From contig JAAEQF010000346.1 in the NCBI GenBank assembly GCA_024231695.1, positions 1 to 47,691 on the forward strand: a DNA stretch of 47,691 bases, read 5' to 3'. The translations under genes and the position numbers were made by a program. Positions within the stretch are counted from its first letter, which is position 1; every line of letters starts with the position of its first letter. Positions 16,745 to 25,196 of this stretch are shown here, piece after piece. The stretch is from FCB group bacterium (lineage in GTDB: Bacteria > Zixibacteria > MSB-5A5 > GN15 > JAAZOE01). The notes under the pieces were generated by a model. That model did no database searches, was not told the origin of the DNA, and saw only the letters and a program-made list of their open reading frames with translations.

Positions 16745-17830
16745 CTACTTCTCAGGATAACCCCAAAAAAGATTGTCGGTTCCGAGTTTTCGGGAACCGT
16801 AGTCGGTGAAACGTATCGAATCGGCAATTTTCTTGACACCCAGATCGCCGATTGCTTCCACGCCGGCGCCGATAATCATCGGAGCCGTAATCAAGTAAAG
16901 CTTATCCACCAATTTCCGTTTTAAAAGCGACGTCGCCAGTTGACTGCCGCCCTCTATCAAAACCGAGGTAACGCCGGCTTCGCCAAGCATTCTTATAAAA
17001 TCTTCCGGGTCCAACCGGCCCTGTTTTTTGCGTACCTGCCAGGTAATGACGTTCCCGTAAACGCCTTTTTTTATAATATCCTTCGTCGTAGCCACGACCG
17101 TATTGTAATCTTTATTCTCGGTGAATAGTTGCAGGTTTTTGGGCAATGTCGCCGAAGTAGTGACGATTATCCGAATCGGATTGGGTCCTTTGACCCGGTG
17201 TACGTTCAATTGTGGATTGTCGACTCGGGCAGTACCGGAACCGACGGCCACGGCGTCATAACGCGACCGGAGACGATGGGCAAATTTCAGCGCTTCAGGG
17301 CATGAAATCCACTGAGAATGGCCGGTGGCGGAGGCGATGCGTCCATCCAGAGATTGAGCCATCTTCAGAACTACGAAGGGCCGGCCGGTGGCTGTATTAT
17401 GCAGATAGACCTCATTTAGCTTTTCCGCTTCCTCGCGGCAGATGCCTTTGATAACTTCGATATCGTTTTCTTGAAGCAACCGCCCTCCCCTCCCGCAGAC
17501 TCTCAGGAAGGGATCGGTGATGGAAAAGATAACCTTTTTGATTCCGGTTTTAATGATGGCCTGAGTACAAGGCGGCGTACGGCCTTCATGGCAACATGGT
17601 TCAAGATTGACAGCAATTGAGGCACCACGGGCCCGTTCTCCCGCCTTTCGCAAAGCTACGGCTTCGGCATGAGGTTCGCCGACCTTTTTATGATAACCGG
17701 TAGCAATGATGCCGTCTTTGTTGAACACGACAGCTCCGACCATCGGATTAGGGGCGGTATAGCCTTCGCCCTTGCGGGCCAGGCTAATCGCCTTCCTTAT
17801 CATCGCTTCGTGCAGCCGATCATCGGCCAT
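16745..17830 (-). CDS. ribD: Bifunctional riboflavin biosynthesis protein RibD
   Basis: The 361-residue protein has an N-terminal zinc deaminase domain (about 1-145; PNPMVGAVV, HAEAVAL and EPCCHEGRTPPC, in which the metal-binding His and two Cys are all present, with Cys in place of the common Ser after EPC) and a C-terminal reductase domain (about 150-355; LKMAQSLDGRIA, GSGTARVDNPQLNVH and VLIEGGSQLATSLLK). It performs the second and third steps after GTP ring opening. The ATG at 17830 directly follows the U-run of a riboswitch terminator, whose GGGGA arm is the only visible ribosome site. It is the first gene of the rib operon. Confidence 0.95.
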   Translation of the reverse strand: MADDRLHEAMIRKAISLARKGEGYTAPNPMVGAVVFNKDGIIATGYHKKVGEPHAEAVALRKAGERARGASIAVNLEPCCHEGRTPPCTQAIIKTGIKKVIFSITDPFLRVCGRGGRLLQENDIEVIKGICREEAEKLNEVYLHNTATGRPFVVLKMAQSLDGRIASATGHSQWISCPEALKFAHRLRSRYDAVAVGSGTARVDNPQLNVHRVKGPNPIRIIVTTSATLPKNLQLFTENKDYNTVVATTKDIIKKGVYGNVITWQVRKKQGRLDPEDFIRMLGEAGVTSVLIEGGSQLATSLLKRKLVDKLYLITAPMIIGAGVEAIGDLGVKKIADSIRFTDYGSRKLGTDNLFWGYPEK

Positions 17831-17857
17831 AAAAAAATCCCCGTTTCAATTCGGGGA
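17831..17857 (-). terminator. Riboswitch expression platform: hairpin with U-run at the ribD start
   Basis: On the minus strand TCCCCG (17857-17852) pairs with CGGGGA (17843-17838) around an 8-nt loop, and seven T follow (17837-17831) and then the ribD ATG (17830). The hairpin can act as a terminator and also holds the GGGGA that would serve as the ribosome site. A TTTCAAT stretch just upstream (near 17872) is fully complementary to ATTGAAA in the loop, which offers a competing fold. Confidence 0.75.
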
Positions 17858-17930
17858 GGATGGTCTGATTGAAATCAGAGCAGGCGTACATAAAACCGAC
17901 ATTCAACCAAACGCGAATACAGCCGGTAAA

Positions 17931-18057
17931 TGACATCTTCTCCCATCCGGACTATACCGTCGGCGCCGGAATTTCACCGACTCAGCACAGCTCTTTTCGC
18001 CGCGCTCGCGGGCTTTCACCGCCGGTTGAGGAGTTTCGCCTCACCCCGAAGAATTAC
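17931..18057 (-). ncRNA. FMN riboswitch (RFN element)
   Basis: Read on the minus strand the segment shows all conserved parts of the RFN element in order: TTCTTCGGGGTGAGG, AACCGGCGGTGAAAGCCCGC followed by GAGC, GTCGGTGAAATTCCGGC, GCCGACGGTATAGTCCGGAT, and the closing GGGAGAAGA that pairs with the start TTCTTC. It binds flavin mononucleotide and should switch off the downstream rib operon. It lies about 100 nt upstream of ribD and just downstream of a promoter. Confidence 0.96.
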
Positions 18058-18064
18058 TCAGGAA

Positions 18065-18092
18065 AATATAGGTTCTTTTGGAAAAAAGTCAA
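18065..18092 (-). promoter_or_regulatory. Predicted promoter of the rib operon
   Basis: On the minus strand TTGACT (18092-18087) and TATATT (18070-18065) are 16 nt apart; transcription would start near 18058, at the first base of the RFN element. The -35 box is right after the stop of the response regulator gene. Confidence 0.7.
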
Positions 18093-18098
18093 TAGAAA

Positions 18099-18512
18099 TC
18101 ACGAAACGGTGATTTGACAATTTTTAATGAAGCCGGGAATGATATGATCGAGCGTCTCACAAACATGTTTCAGTTTAAAAGGTTTCCAGATCACGGCATC
18201 CAGATCGCTTTCAGCCAGTCTTTGCTCAACCTCCGGCCCGCGCCAGCTGGTAATGGCGACAATGCGCAAATCGGACAGATATCTCTTGGCGGTGATAGCC
18301 ACCTCCCAGCCGGACATGCCGGGCAACCCCAGATCGGTGATTAGAAGGTCTATCTGCCCCGCTTCCAGGTATGGCACTGCGCTTTCACCGTCGGGGGCCA
18401 GAAACAGTTCGGTTTTATCGGTGGTCAATAAATCGTTGAGAACACTCCGTATACTTTCATCATCCTCAACTATCAAAATACGAATAGGATTTTTAGCTTC
18501 AATCATAACCAT
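18099..18512 (-). CDS. Receiver-only response regulator
   Basis: The 137-residue protein is a single receiver domain with the acidic pocket (ILIVEDDES, residues 16-18), the phosphoacceptor Asp60 in LLITDLGLPGMSGWEV, Thr88 in AITSW and Lys110 in WKPF. No output domain follows, so it would act by protein contact, as CheY or Spo0F do. It lies 133 nt downstream of the GAF-rich sensor on the same strand. Because that sensor lacks a usable kinase core, the true phosphodonor may be another kinase, for example the one at 23274-25112. ATG at 18506 is a possible alternative start. Confidence 0.9.
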   Translation of the reverse strand: MVMIEAKNPIRILIVEDDESIRSVLNDLLTTDKTELFLAPDGESAVPYLEAGQIDLLITDLGLPGMSGWEVAITAKRYLSDLRIVAITSWRGPEVEQRLAESDLDAVIWKPFKLKHVCETLDHIIPGFIKNCQITVS

Positions 18513-18645
18513 TGGTTTCCAGTCAGTCTCTCGATCAAGTACGCGAAACGGATAATAGAAGAACCCGAACTATTTGATTAGCGGCTCCCGAGGCCCGGAA
18601 ACTTCTCCCCTTTGTGTTGTCGGCCGACATCCGGCCGGATCATAC

Positions 18646-20748
18646 TTAACCCGGAATCATCTCCGGTTGCCGGTCATTTTCCTCAATGACTCCGGAGCCG
18701 TAGCTCTCAGTCAATGTTTTGATGCGATCGGCGGATTTCAAAATCAGATTATGGTATTTTTCGGTGGACTTGTCACTGGCGCCTTTTCTTTGAATCAATT
18801 CTACGGCGCCGATGATTGACGTCAATGGTGAACTCATCCGGGCCTTGACTTCTCGCCATTGATCCGGATTGGAAACGGTCAACCGGGCAGTTTGTTCGCG
18901 GATACGTTCGATATCCAGTTTCAATTTACTGGTACGCATCGCCACAGAGCATTTGGCGGCCACATCCTTGGCAAAGATCAGATCGGTGGCAGCGAATGAG
19001 CGTCGTTTCCAATTCCGCGATTCGCCCAGCGAAATAATACCACGAACTTTGTTGTCCAGGGTAATCGGCACCAACATTGCCGAGCAAATATCTGGTAAGA
19101 GAACCGAGGTGGATTCTTGAAGCTGCATTTGCGACTGGCTGTCCTCTTGATTGATCAGCATCAGCTTCCGTTCACTGAGAGCCATATTATGCCAGGGTAA
19201 AAGCGAAAGGGGTATCTCGGCGGTCTCCCGGAGCTTATGTCCGGTATTGCGAACTGTACGGCAGGACTGGCTGATCAGGTTTTTCTCATTCCGGTCAATC
19301 AGCGAAATTCGGGCCATCGTACATTTCATCCGTTTAGCCAGCAAATCACAGGCATTGTCAAAGATAGCCTGCAATGGAGTATCCGTGGAGAGCTCCCGCT
19401 CCAACAACTGAAGGCGCAGCATGTGATCTTCTTTGACTTCCACTATGTGGTTGAGTCGTTCACGCTGTATCACATCGCTAACCGGCGAAATGATATCGCT
19501 GATGCGATTTTGATGGAAGTGCGTAAAATATCCTGGGCTGATGTGACCAAGGGTGGCCACGGCAATAATTTTTCGACCCAATTTGACCGGGCAGGCCAAC
19601 TTGGAACGCATGCCACAGGAAAGAAATAGGCCGTCTTCTTCATCCTGATCATGATCGGGATCAACCACAGGTTTCAGGCAAATTTCACCGGTCTGATTAA
19701 TCCTGGAAATATCGCCTCCCCGGGTGGGACGGCTGACACCCCGCTCCAGTAGAAGTCTTCCTCCAGAACCGATGGTATTGACGATCATGTTCTCGCCTGA
19801 GTTGTCCAGAACGGCCAGCGAAAGAAATTCGGCCCCGGTTAAGCCCATGAGAATTCGATAAAGGTCGGTCATGACATCCCTGACCGAGGACGCTGTTTGA
19901 CAAAGGTCACTTATCTGCCGGTGAGCGGTTCGTTGCGATTCATAATAGTCTCGTTTAGTTCTTTCCACCTGAAGATTGGCCCGTTCGCCGAGCATTTCTC
20001 CGACAGTGGTGGCAAAATCGATCAGATCATCGTCGAGAGTAATCCGGCTGTCAACCCAGCAAAACATAGCGCCATATAGATGCCCGTGGCGACTTACCGG
20101 CAACACCAGTTGAGGTTGTTCGGCATCGCCCAGCAATTGATCATCCTGCCAGTCACGACTGGCTCGGAAAGTATGGAGGGCTGATTTTATATTGGTTCCG
20201 TGCAGGTTCAGGCGGGCCAGCCGGCGGGGTGATTTCTCGACAAAACCGGCTGTTGATGAAAGATGCATCATTTCCTGACGGGAACGATATTTAAAGGCCG
20301 CACAGCGGACCATACCCAGATAGGTGGTCAGGCAGTTCATTACTCGTTCAAAGGCTTTGTCCAGATCGGTCTCGCGGTCGATCGTTTGCGAAATCATTTT
20401 GAGGCAGAAGTAACGACGGTTCAACTCCCGCCTTTCTTTTCTGCTTCTGGCCATGGAAGGCATTAGAGAACCGATACCAATCAGCATAAACATTAATCCG
20501 CTTACGATTGCAAATGCTTCAAGGATTTGGCGTCCAGCCGTCTCTTCCAGATAAGGAATTCCCGCCATCAGATTTTGATGCCCCAACAACTGAATGAATG
20601 AAAAGCCGGTCAGAAACCATAGGCCACTTATAATTCGGCCAACCGCCTCCCGATCAACTACTGAGAATCTACCCCTGATTTTTATCAGCGTAATTAGTAC
20701 CACAATAAACATGGAGCAGAAAAGCATATCATAATAAAACTGTGGCAT
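18646..20748 (-). CDS. Membrane GAF-domain sensor with degenerate kinase core
   Basis: The 700-residue protein has three membrane helices (about 7-25, 36-56, 75-97), then three GAF-like domains (about 115-255, 285-425 and 450-620; for example LACPVKLGRKIIAVATLG and AMLVPITLDNKVRGIISLGE). Near residue 632 a HisKA-like segment begins, but where kinases read MSHELRTPLTSI this protein reads ARMSSPLTSIIGAVELI, so the phosphoacceptor His is missing. The protein ends some 50 residues later with no HATPase domain. It cannot phosphorylate by the usual route; it may sense a ligand and act on a partner. A GGAGGG site precedes the ATG. Confidence 0.85.
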   Translation of the reverse strand: MPQFYYDMLFCSMFIVVLITLIKIRGRFSVVDREAVGRIISGLWFLTGFSFIQLLGHQNLMAGIPYLEETAGRQILEAFAIVSGLMFMLIGIGSLMPSMARSRKERRELNRRYFCLKMISQTIDRETDLDKAFERVMNCLTTYLGMVRCAAFKYRSRQEMMHLSSTAGFVEKSPRRLARLNLHGTNIKSALHTFRASRDWQDDQLLGDAEQPQLVLPVSRHGHLYGAMFCWVDSRITLDDDLIDFATTVGEMLGERANLQVERTKRDYYESQRTAHRQISDLCQTASSVRDVMTDLYRILMGLTGAEFLSLAVLDNSGENMIVNTIGSGGRLLLERGVSRPTRGGDISRINQTGEICLKPVVDPDHDQDEEDGLFLSCGMRSKLACPVKLGRKIIAVATLGHISPGYFTHFHQNRISDIISPVSDVIQRERLNHIVEVKEDHMLRLQLLERELSTDTPLQAIFDNACDLLAKRMKCTMARISLIDRNEKNLISQSCRTVRNTGHKLRETAEIPLSLLPWHNMALSERKLMLINQEDSQSQMQLQESTSVLLPDICSAMLVPITLDNKVRGIISLGESRNWKRRSFAATDLIFAKDVAAKCSVAMRTSKLKLDIERIREQTARLTVSNPDQWREVKARMSSPLTSIIGAVELIQRKGASDKSTEKYHNLILKSADRIKTLTESYGSGVIEENDRQPEMIPG

Positions 20749-21084
20749 CGTTCCCTCCAGAAACGTTTTAACCCCTTGTCTTCATTTCTATTATCGACAT
20801 TTCGGGCCAAATTATTACACCCAAGGGGAAGCGGCCATCCAATATGGGAAACGGCCAATATATACAGCCGCTCGATCAAAAGGCTCGGCACCACCCCAGA
20901 TCTCGTATCTGACTATAATTCAACACGTTAAAGATACGCCCGATTCCCGGCACTGGCTTTGCATAGCGAATCTAACAACATTGGACGGATGAGTAGATGA
21001 ATTTTCATTCATGGTAACTATCTGCACAGCAGAAATGATGTAAAGAAGACGTATCTAAAAAAGAGAAATATATCAGGAGGCGCC
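20749..21084. other. Divergent intergenic region
   Basis: This is the 336-nt region between the GAF sensor and the lipoprotein. It holds a 7-bp inverted repeat, CCCCTTG (20772-20778) and CAAGGGG (20822-20828), a CGGCCA-N0-3-AATAT direct repeat (near 20832 and 20851) and a perfect TATAAT (20914-20919, +) without a good -35 box. The lipoprotein has a clear AGGAGGCG site at its start. I see no small gene or RNA here. Confidence 0.4.
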
Positions 21085-21834
21085 ATGACATTAAAAAAAT
21101 CTTTGTATCTGTTGTTTTTCTTATCGATGATCATTGTCATCGTAAGTGCGGGTTGTTCGGACGGGACATTCACCAGCTCGACAACAGAAATATCCGAACA
21201 GGCCAGTCCTCTGGCCTATATCCCGCTTGAACAGGGTCTGAGGATTGATTATGCGTTGATGGAGGATGAAGGAATAAGCTATTATGAGTCGGAAATCACC
21301 AATCCGGTGACCATTGTCAACTCTGAAGGTTTTGAGATTCGCCGCATCGACAGGTCCAAAAACGAAACAAGCGTGATGTATCGCTATGTAAAAGGAAATG
21401 CTATATTTGAATCAAGTTCAACCAACGATCCCGGTTATAAAATCCTTGAAGGGCCGTTTGTCGTTGGGCACACGTGGAACCGGTATGAAGAGACAACCTC
21501 AACAGAAACCACAATTATCGCAAATGGCGACAATGGTAATGACGGTTTTGACATCAAAGGTGTTACGATTACCGGCAGGAACTATAAGGTTCTGCCCGAC
21601 GGTGAATACGGAAATATGACCATTGTCGGTTATGAAGATGTTCGGGCAATGAATGGAACCAATTACGGCCAATGTTTGAAAGTTAGCTGGAATACCGATC
21701 CCCTGCATACCAATTATTACTGGTATTCTTCCGGGATTGGGCTGGTCAAGTTTGAACAAAGAATCAATACCATCAACTCCACCGAAGAATCGGTCAGTAT
21801 AATTATGACCGATTATCAGATTGTTGAATATTAG
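21085..21834 (+). CDS. Exported lipoprotein, unknown function
   Basis: The 249-residue protein begins with a lipoprotein signal peptide (about 1-22) and a lipobox ending SAGC, so it should be lipid-anchored at Cys23. The body is beta-rich and polar (NGDNGNDGFDIKGVTITGRN, YYWYSSGIGLVKFEQR) and resembles the many solute-facing lipoproteins with a DUF-type beta-sheet fold whose last strand reads GIGLVK. The G-L-V-K-x-E motif near the end is common in such proteins. I do not recognise a function. An AGGAGGCG site lies 4 nt before the ATG and a terminator follows the stop. Confidence 0.8.
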   Translation: MTLKKSLYLLFFLSMIIVIVSAGCSDGTFTSSTTEISEQASPLAYIPLEQGLRIDYALMEDEGISYYESEITNPVTIVNSEGFEIRRIDRSKNETSVMYRYVKGNAIFESSSTNDPGYKILEGPFVVGHTWNRYEETTSTETTIIANGDNGNDGFDIKGVTITGRNYKVLPDGEYGNMTIVGYEDVRAMNGTNYGQCLKVSWNTDPLHTNYYWYSSGIGLVKFEQRINTINSTEESVSIIMTDYQIVEY

Positions 21835-21874
21835 ACAGTAAAGCAGCCGTTCGCGTTTTTTACTCCTTGGGGTC

Positions 21875-21907
21875 GGGGATGACGCCATCATCCCCGTCCT
21901 ATTTTCT
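21875..21907 (+). terminator. Terminator after the lipoprotein gene
   Basis: An 8-bp stem GGGGATGA/TCATCCCC (21875-21882 with 21888-21895, 5-nt loop) is followed by GTCCTATTTTCTGTTTC. The U-run is broken. It may also serve the convergent rnhC gene. Confidence 0.6.
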
Positions 21908-22002
21908 GTTTCATATAATCGTTGTCTGAGAAATATTTTGTGCTGTATTGTGATATAGAGAGGAAGCACCGGAGGTGCGGTCGTTTAGAATATCTGACAG
22001 AG

Positions 22003-22647
22003 TCAGCTTCGACATACGATTTTCTGGTAATTTTTAAAATGCACTTTGGCGACCTTGGCCAGGATATCCCGACCGCTTGATTTAACCAGTCCCCGTCCGG
22101 CCTGATCCACCTTTGCTGAAGCGCCACGGGGGAACTCAAGTTGATAATGGCTGGACATCATGGCCATACGGCGTAAAAATTCGGCCCGAGCCAAAATCGA
22201 AGCCGCCGCGACGGCCGGATGAGCTTCTCCCCTTACCCGCTGAATCATTTTGATTTTCCGGCCTTCCTCTTGAAGGTTGTCATTGATAAACCGTTCATGG
22301 CCGAATTTGTCGGAGAGAGCAGCCTCGGCCTTCCCCTCGATCAGAATGTTTTCGATCACTTTGGCATGACCCCAGCCCAAGAGTTTGTTCAGATTTCTGA
22401 TTTTGCCGTAAAGCTGATTATATTTTTCCGGATTGATGACTACCAGATTATGAAGGCACAGCTTTTTTATCCGCTCGGCAATGGTCAGGATTTTATTGTC
22501 CGAAATGGTTTTTGAATCACGCACTTCGAGTTCAGCCAATGCCGGTAACTGACTTTTCTCAACCAGCGCGCCGGCAATCACAAGTGGGCCGAAAAAATCA
22601 CCTTTGCCCGATTCATCAACGCCGATTATCGGCCAGATATTGTCCAT
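22003..22647 (-). CDS. rnhC: Ribonuclease HIII-like, without N-terminal domain
   Basis: The 214-residue protein begins almost at the catalytic motif GVDESGKGDFFGPLVIAGA (Asp11, Glu12), the form typical of RNase HIII rather than the DEAGRG of HII. Other conserved parts are VRDSK (an active-site Asp) and RGEAHPAVAAASILARAEF. It should cut the RNA strand of RNA-DNA hybrids. Classical RNase HIII has about 300 residues with an N-terminal TBP-like substrate-binding domain; here it is absent. The ATG overlaps the efp stop by 1 nt, so the two genes are coupled. Confidence 0.85.
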   Translation of the reverse strand: MDNIWPIIGVDESGKGDFFGPLVIAGALVEKSQLPALAELEVRDSKTISDNKILTIAERIKKLCLHNLVVINPEKYNQLYGKIRNLNKLLGWGHAKVIENILIEGKAEAALSDKFGHERFINDNLQEEGRKIKMIQRVRGEAHPAVAAASILARAEFLRRMAMMSSHYQLEFPRGASAKVDQAGRGLVKSSGRDILAKVAKVHFKNYQKIVCRS

Positions 22648-23210
22648 TACTTGTTGTACCGCTCAAGGTATTCACCCGTTCGGGTATCGACTTTGACATA
22701 GTCGCCTTCCTTAATGAAAAGCGGAACCTTAATTTCCAGCCCGGTTTCCAGCTTGGCAGGTTTTTGGATATTGGTCACCGAATCCCCTTTGACTGATGGT
22801 TCCGATTCGATAACTTTCAGGATAACTGAAGAAGGCATATCCAGCGAAATGGCATTACCTTCAAAGAAAAGAATTTGATATTCGGAATTTTCCTTGAGAT
22901 AAAACCGGGACTCTCCCAAACTCTCCTCACCCAATGCCGTCTGTTCGTACGACTTGGAATCCATGAAATGGTAGCCGTCGCCGTCGTTATAGAGGTATTC
23001 CATCTTTTTGTTTTCGAGATCGGGCAGTTTAAACATTTCGCTGGACAGGTAAGATCTTTCATAAACGGCGCCGGTAATCAGATGCTTCATTTTTGCTTTG
23101 GTATGCGGCCGTCCGCGGCCCATTTTTGCGTTAGAGAAATCGACGACTACGAACGGTTCGCCGTCAAGCAATATGCGCATACCTTTTCTGAAATCTCCTG
23201 CTGAAACCAT
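22647..23210 (-). CDS. efp: Translation elongation factor P
   Basis: The 187-residue protein has the three beta-barrel domains of EF-P, with the start FRKGMRILLDGEPFVVVDF, the domain III end IKVPLFIKEGDYVKVDTRTG and the domain II motif ILFFEGNAISLDMP. EF-P relieves ribosomes stalled at proline runs. The loop tip that carries Lys34 in E. coli reads MGRGRPHTK here, with Arg32 and Arg34. GGAGG precedes the ATG, 6 nt away. A possible promoter is TAGACT-16-TATATT just upstream of the gene. The stop overlaps the rnhC start. Confidence 0.96.
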   Translation of the reverse strand: MVSAGDFRKGMRILLDGEPFVVVDFSNAKMGRGRPHTKAKMKHLITGAVYERSYLSSEMFKLPDLENKKMEYLYNDGDGYHFMDSKSYEQTALGEESLGESRFYLKENSEYQILFFEGNAISLDMPSSVILKVIESEPSVKGDSVTNIQKPAKLETGLEIKVPLFIKEGDYVKVDTRTGEYLERYNK

Positions 23211-23273
23211 GTATCCTCCGCCAAAGCTGAATGTCGTAATTTGGGGCTAATATAACTAAATATTGGGTAGAGT

Positions 23274-25112
23274 CTAACCTTTTTTGGCCTCCGCCAGGCA
23301 GGTAATTTCCGACGTGATTTTTTTATAATTTATGGCCGGTAGAACGATCCGGCAAATGGCTCCCGGGCCGGTTTTTCTGTCGAAGGAAATACGTCCCTGA
23401 TGAAGACCGACGATTTTTTGAGCCAGGGCCAGTCCCAGCCCGGTACCGGAGGGCCTCGAGGAGAAAAACGGAGTAAAAATCTGTTCGCGCAGGCCTTCGT
23501 CAATTCCTGGTCCGTCATCGGAGATAACCACAACAATTGTATTACCGGCAACTTCCAGAGACATATCGATTTGGCCATAAGAAGAAACAGCCTGCAGGGC
23601 ATTATCAATCAGGTTGCCGAACATTTCCTTCAAAAGCAGTGAATCACCGTTACAGAGACAACTCTCCAGCCGTGAATCAAAATTAAGGGAGATATTCCTC
23701 TTTTCCGCCTCGCGGGCAACACGATTGATCGATTGTTCAACCAGATCAATCAGGTCTACTTCCTCGTTATTCAAATGCAGTGGGCGGGCAAAATTCAAAA
23801 ACCGGTTGAGCATTGCCTCCGACGTCGCCGTTTCCGTACGTATGGAGCCGGCAATGTCAGCCAGGGCCGTTTCGGTTCCGGCTTTTTTCTGAAGTAGTTG
23901 ACTGAAACCAGAGACGGCTGCCAGCGAATTGCGAAGTTGATGGGCCAGACCGCCGGTCATCTCTCCCAGAGAAGCCATCCGCCGATTGAGCTCCAACTCG
24001 TTTTGTAGTTTTTTCAATTCGGTCAGATCGGTGAACAGGATGGTCATTCCGAGAGTACGATTGTAATCATCATAAATCAGTGAGCCGGCCGCCCCCAACC
24101 AGATGATCGTATTGTCTTCACGTTGCAGTTCAATTTCGCGATGGCCAATGGTTTCGGATCGTTCCAGTCCGGCTTCTATCAAAAGACACAGAGGAACTTC
24201 CTGCGGCAGGGCCGTCAGGTAATGATGTCCAAGAATCATATTATTATCATAACTCAGAATTTCCCTGGCGGCCCGATTATAACCGATAACCTTTCCGGCA
24301 AGATCGACGGTAATTACTCCGGAGCCAATTGATTCAAGTATGTAGCGGTTGAATTTTTCCAACCGATTGGCTTTGCTGGAGCTTTCTCGGTAAAGACGCT
24401 TCAGTTCCAGTTCATTCCGTTTCAACTCTTCTATAATTTGCCGATAAGATCTGATTACTCCGGCAACCTCGTCGCCGTCGCTGCTCTCTTTGAGTCGTCC
24501 GGCGGTTCGAGCCGTTTCCCTCATTTTCTTAAATGGTCGCAGGATGAAACGGGGCAGGAAAATAGTCAGGGGGACGATTAACAGCATTATGGCCGCAGCC
24601 AGATAAAGCGTCGTCTTCATGGCCGCAGCAATAGTGGCCAAATCCTGTGAATCGGCTCGGCAGAATATCACCCATCGTTTGCCCGGGAGCGTGGAATATA
24701 GACCGAATCCGAATCTTTCATTCTGGTCGTTTCCACTACAGAATATCCGTTCGCCGACAATCAGCCGCTGATAGGCACTTTTATCCAACCTGGGAATTTC
24801 CAACCTCGCCGGCACCGAATCAGTCTCAAGCTCTGCTAAAGGCAATACCTGGATATCCCTGAGATTATGTTTTTGCCCGATAAAGCGAACCTGATTTGCG
24901 GAAAGTGTTTCGCTACCCTCTTTGGACAGCCTAATTGAGGTATATCTTATACCCAGAGCCAGTTGTTGGTCTATACGGGCAGTCAATTGTCTTTTGACCC
25001 GATTTAATACAAAGGAGGTGCTCAGGTTCAGAAGGAGCAACAGAACGACAATGGCGACCAGACCCAGCCTGATTTCGGTTTCATACCGGTTGACAACTTT
25101 CTTCATATACAT
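23274..25112 (-). CDS. Membrane PAS-domain sensor histidine kinase
   Basis: The 612-residue protein has a first membrane helix (about 14-36), a periplasmic sensor region (about 40-165), a second helix (about 168-190), a HAMP-like and coiled-coil linker (about 190-255) and a PAS domain (about 255-365). The kinase core is complete: the phosphoacceptor His391 in GGLAHQLRNSLAAVSGF, the N box NLIDNALQA, DDGPGI and the F/G2 boxes FTPFFSSRPSGTGLGLALA. It is of the NtrB/AtoS type. No response regulator is next to it; the receiver-only protein at 18099-18512 is the nearest possible partner. No clear ribosome site; ATG at 25106 is an alternative start. Confidence 0.92.
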   Translation of the reverse strand: MYMKKVVNRYETEIRLGLVAIVVLLLLLNLSTSFVLNRVKRQLTARIDQQLALGIRYTSIRLSKEGSETLSANQVRFIGQKHNLRDIQVLPLAELETDSVPARLEIPRLDKSAYQRLIVGERIFCSGNDQNERFGFGLYSTLPGKRWVIFCRADSQDLATIAAAMKTTLYLAAAIMLLIVPLTIFLPRFILRPFKKMRETARTAGRLKESSDGDEVAGVIRSYRQIIEELKRNELELKRLYRESSSKANRLEKFNRYILESIGSGVITVDLAGKVIGYNRAAREILSYDNNMILGHHYLTALPQEVPLCLLIEAGLERSETIGHREIELQREDNTIIWLGAAGSLIYDDYNRTLGMTILFTDLTELKKLQNELELNRRMASLGEMTGGLAHQLRNSLAAVSGFSQLLQKKAGTETALADIAGSIRTETATSEAMLNRFLNFARPLHLNNEEVDLIDLVEQSINRVAREAEKRNISLNFDSRLESCLCNGDSLLLKEMFGNLIDNALQAVSSYGQIDMSLEVAGNTIVVVISDDGPGIDEGLREQIFTPFFSSRPSGTGLGLALAQKIVGLHQGRISFDRKTGPGAICRIVLPAINYKKITSEITCLAEAKKG

Positions 25113-25196
25113 TCAATCGGCAGATTAGGCCTTTGAATTAGATGCTGGATCAGGGGAAAAAGAGATTGATGTTTCTGCTATGATCTTTCCAAAGAA

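Noticed and set aside
16105-16839. A longer RibE frame starting at 16839
   Set aside because: The extra 32 codons lie inside ribD, and [10 protein letters not shown] at 16743 is the conserved start.
20914-20919. A perfect TATAAT as promoter of the lipoprotein gene
   Set aside because: There is no -35 box or extended -10 at the right distance, and the leader would be about 160 nt long.
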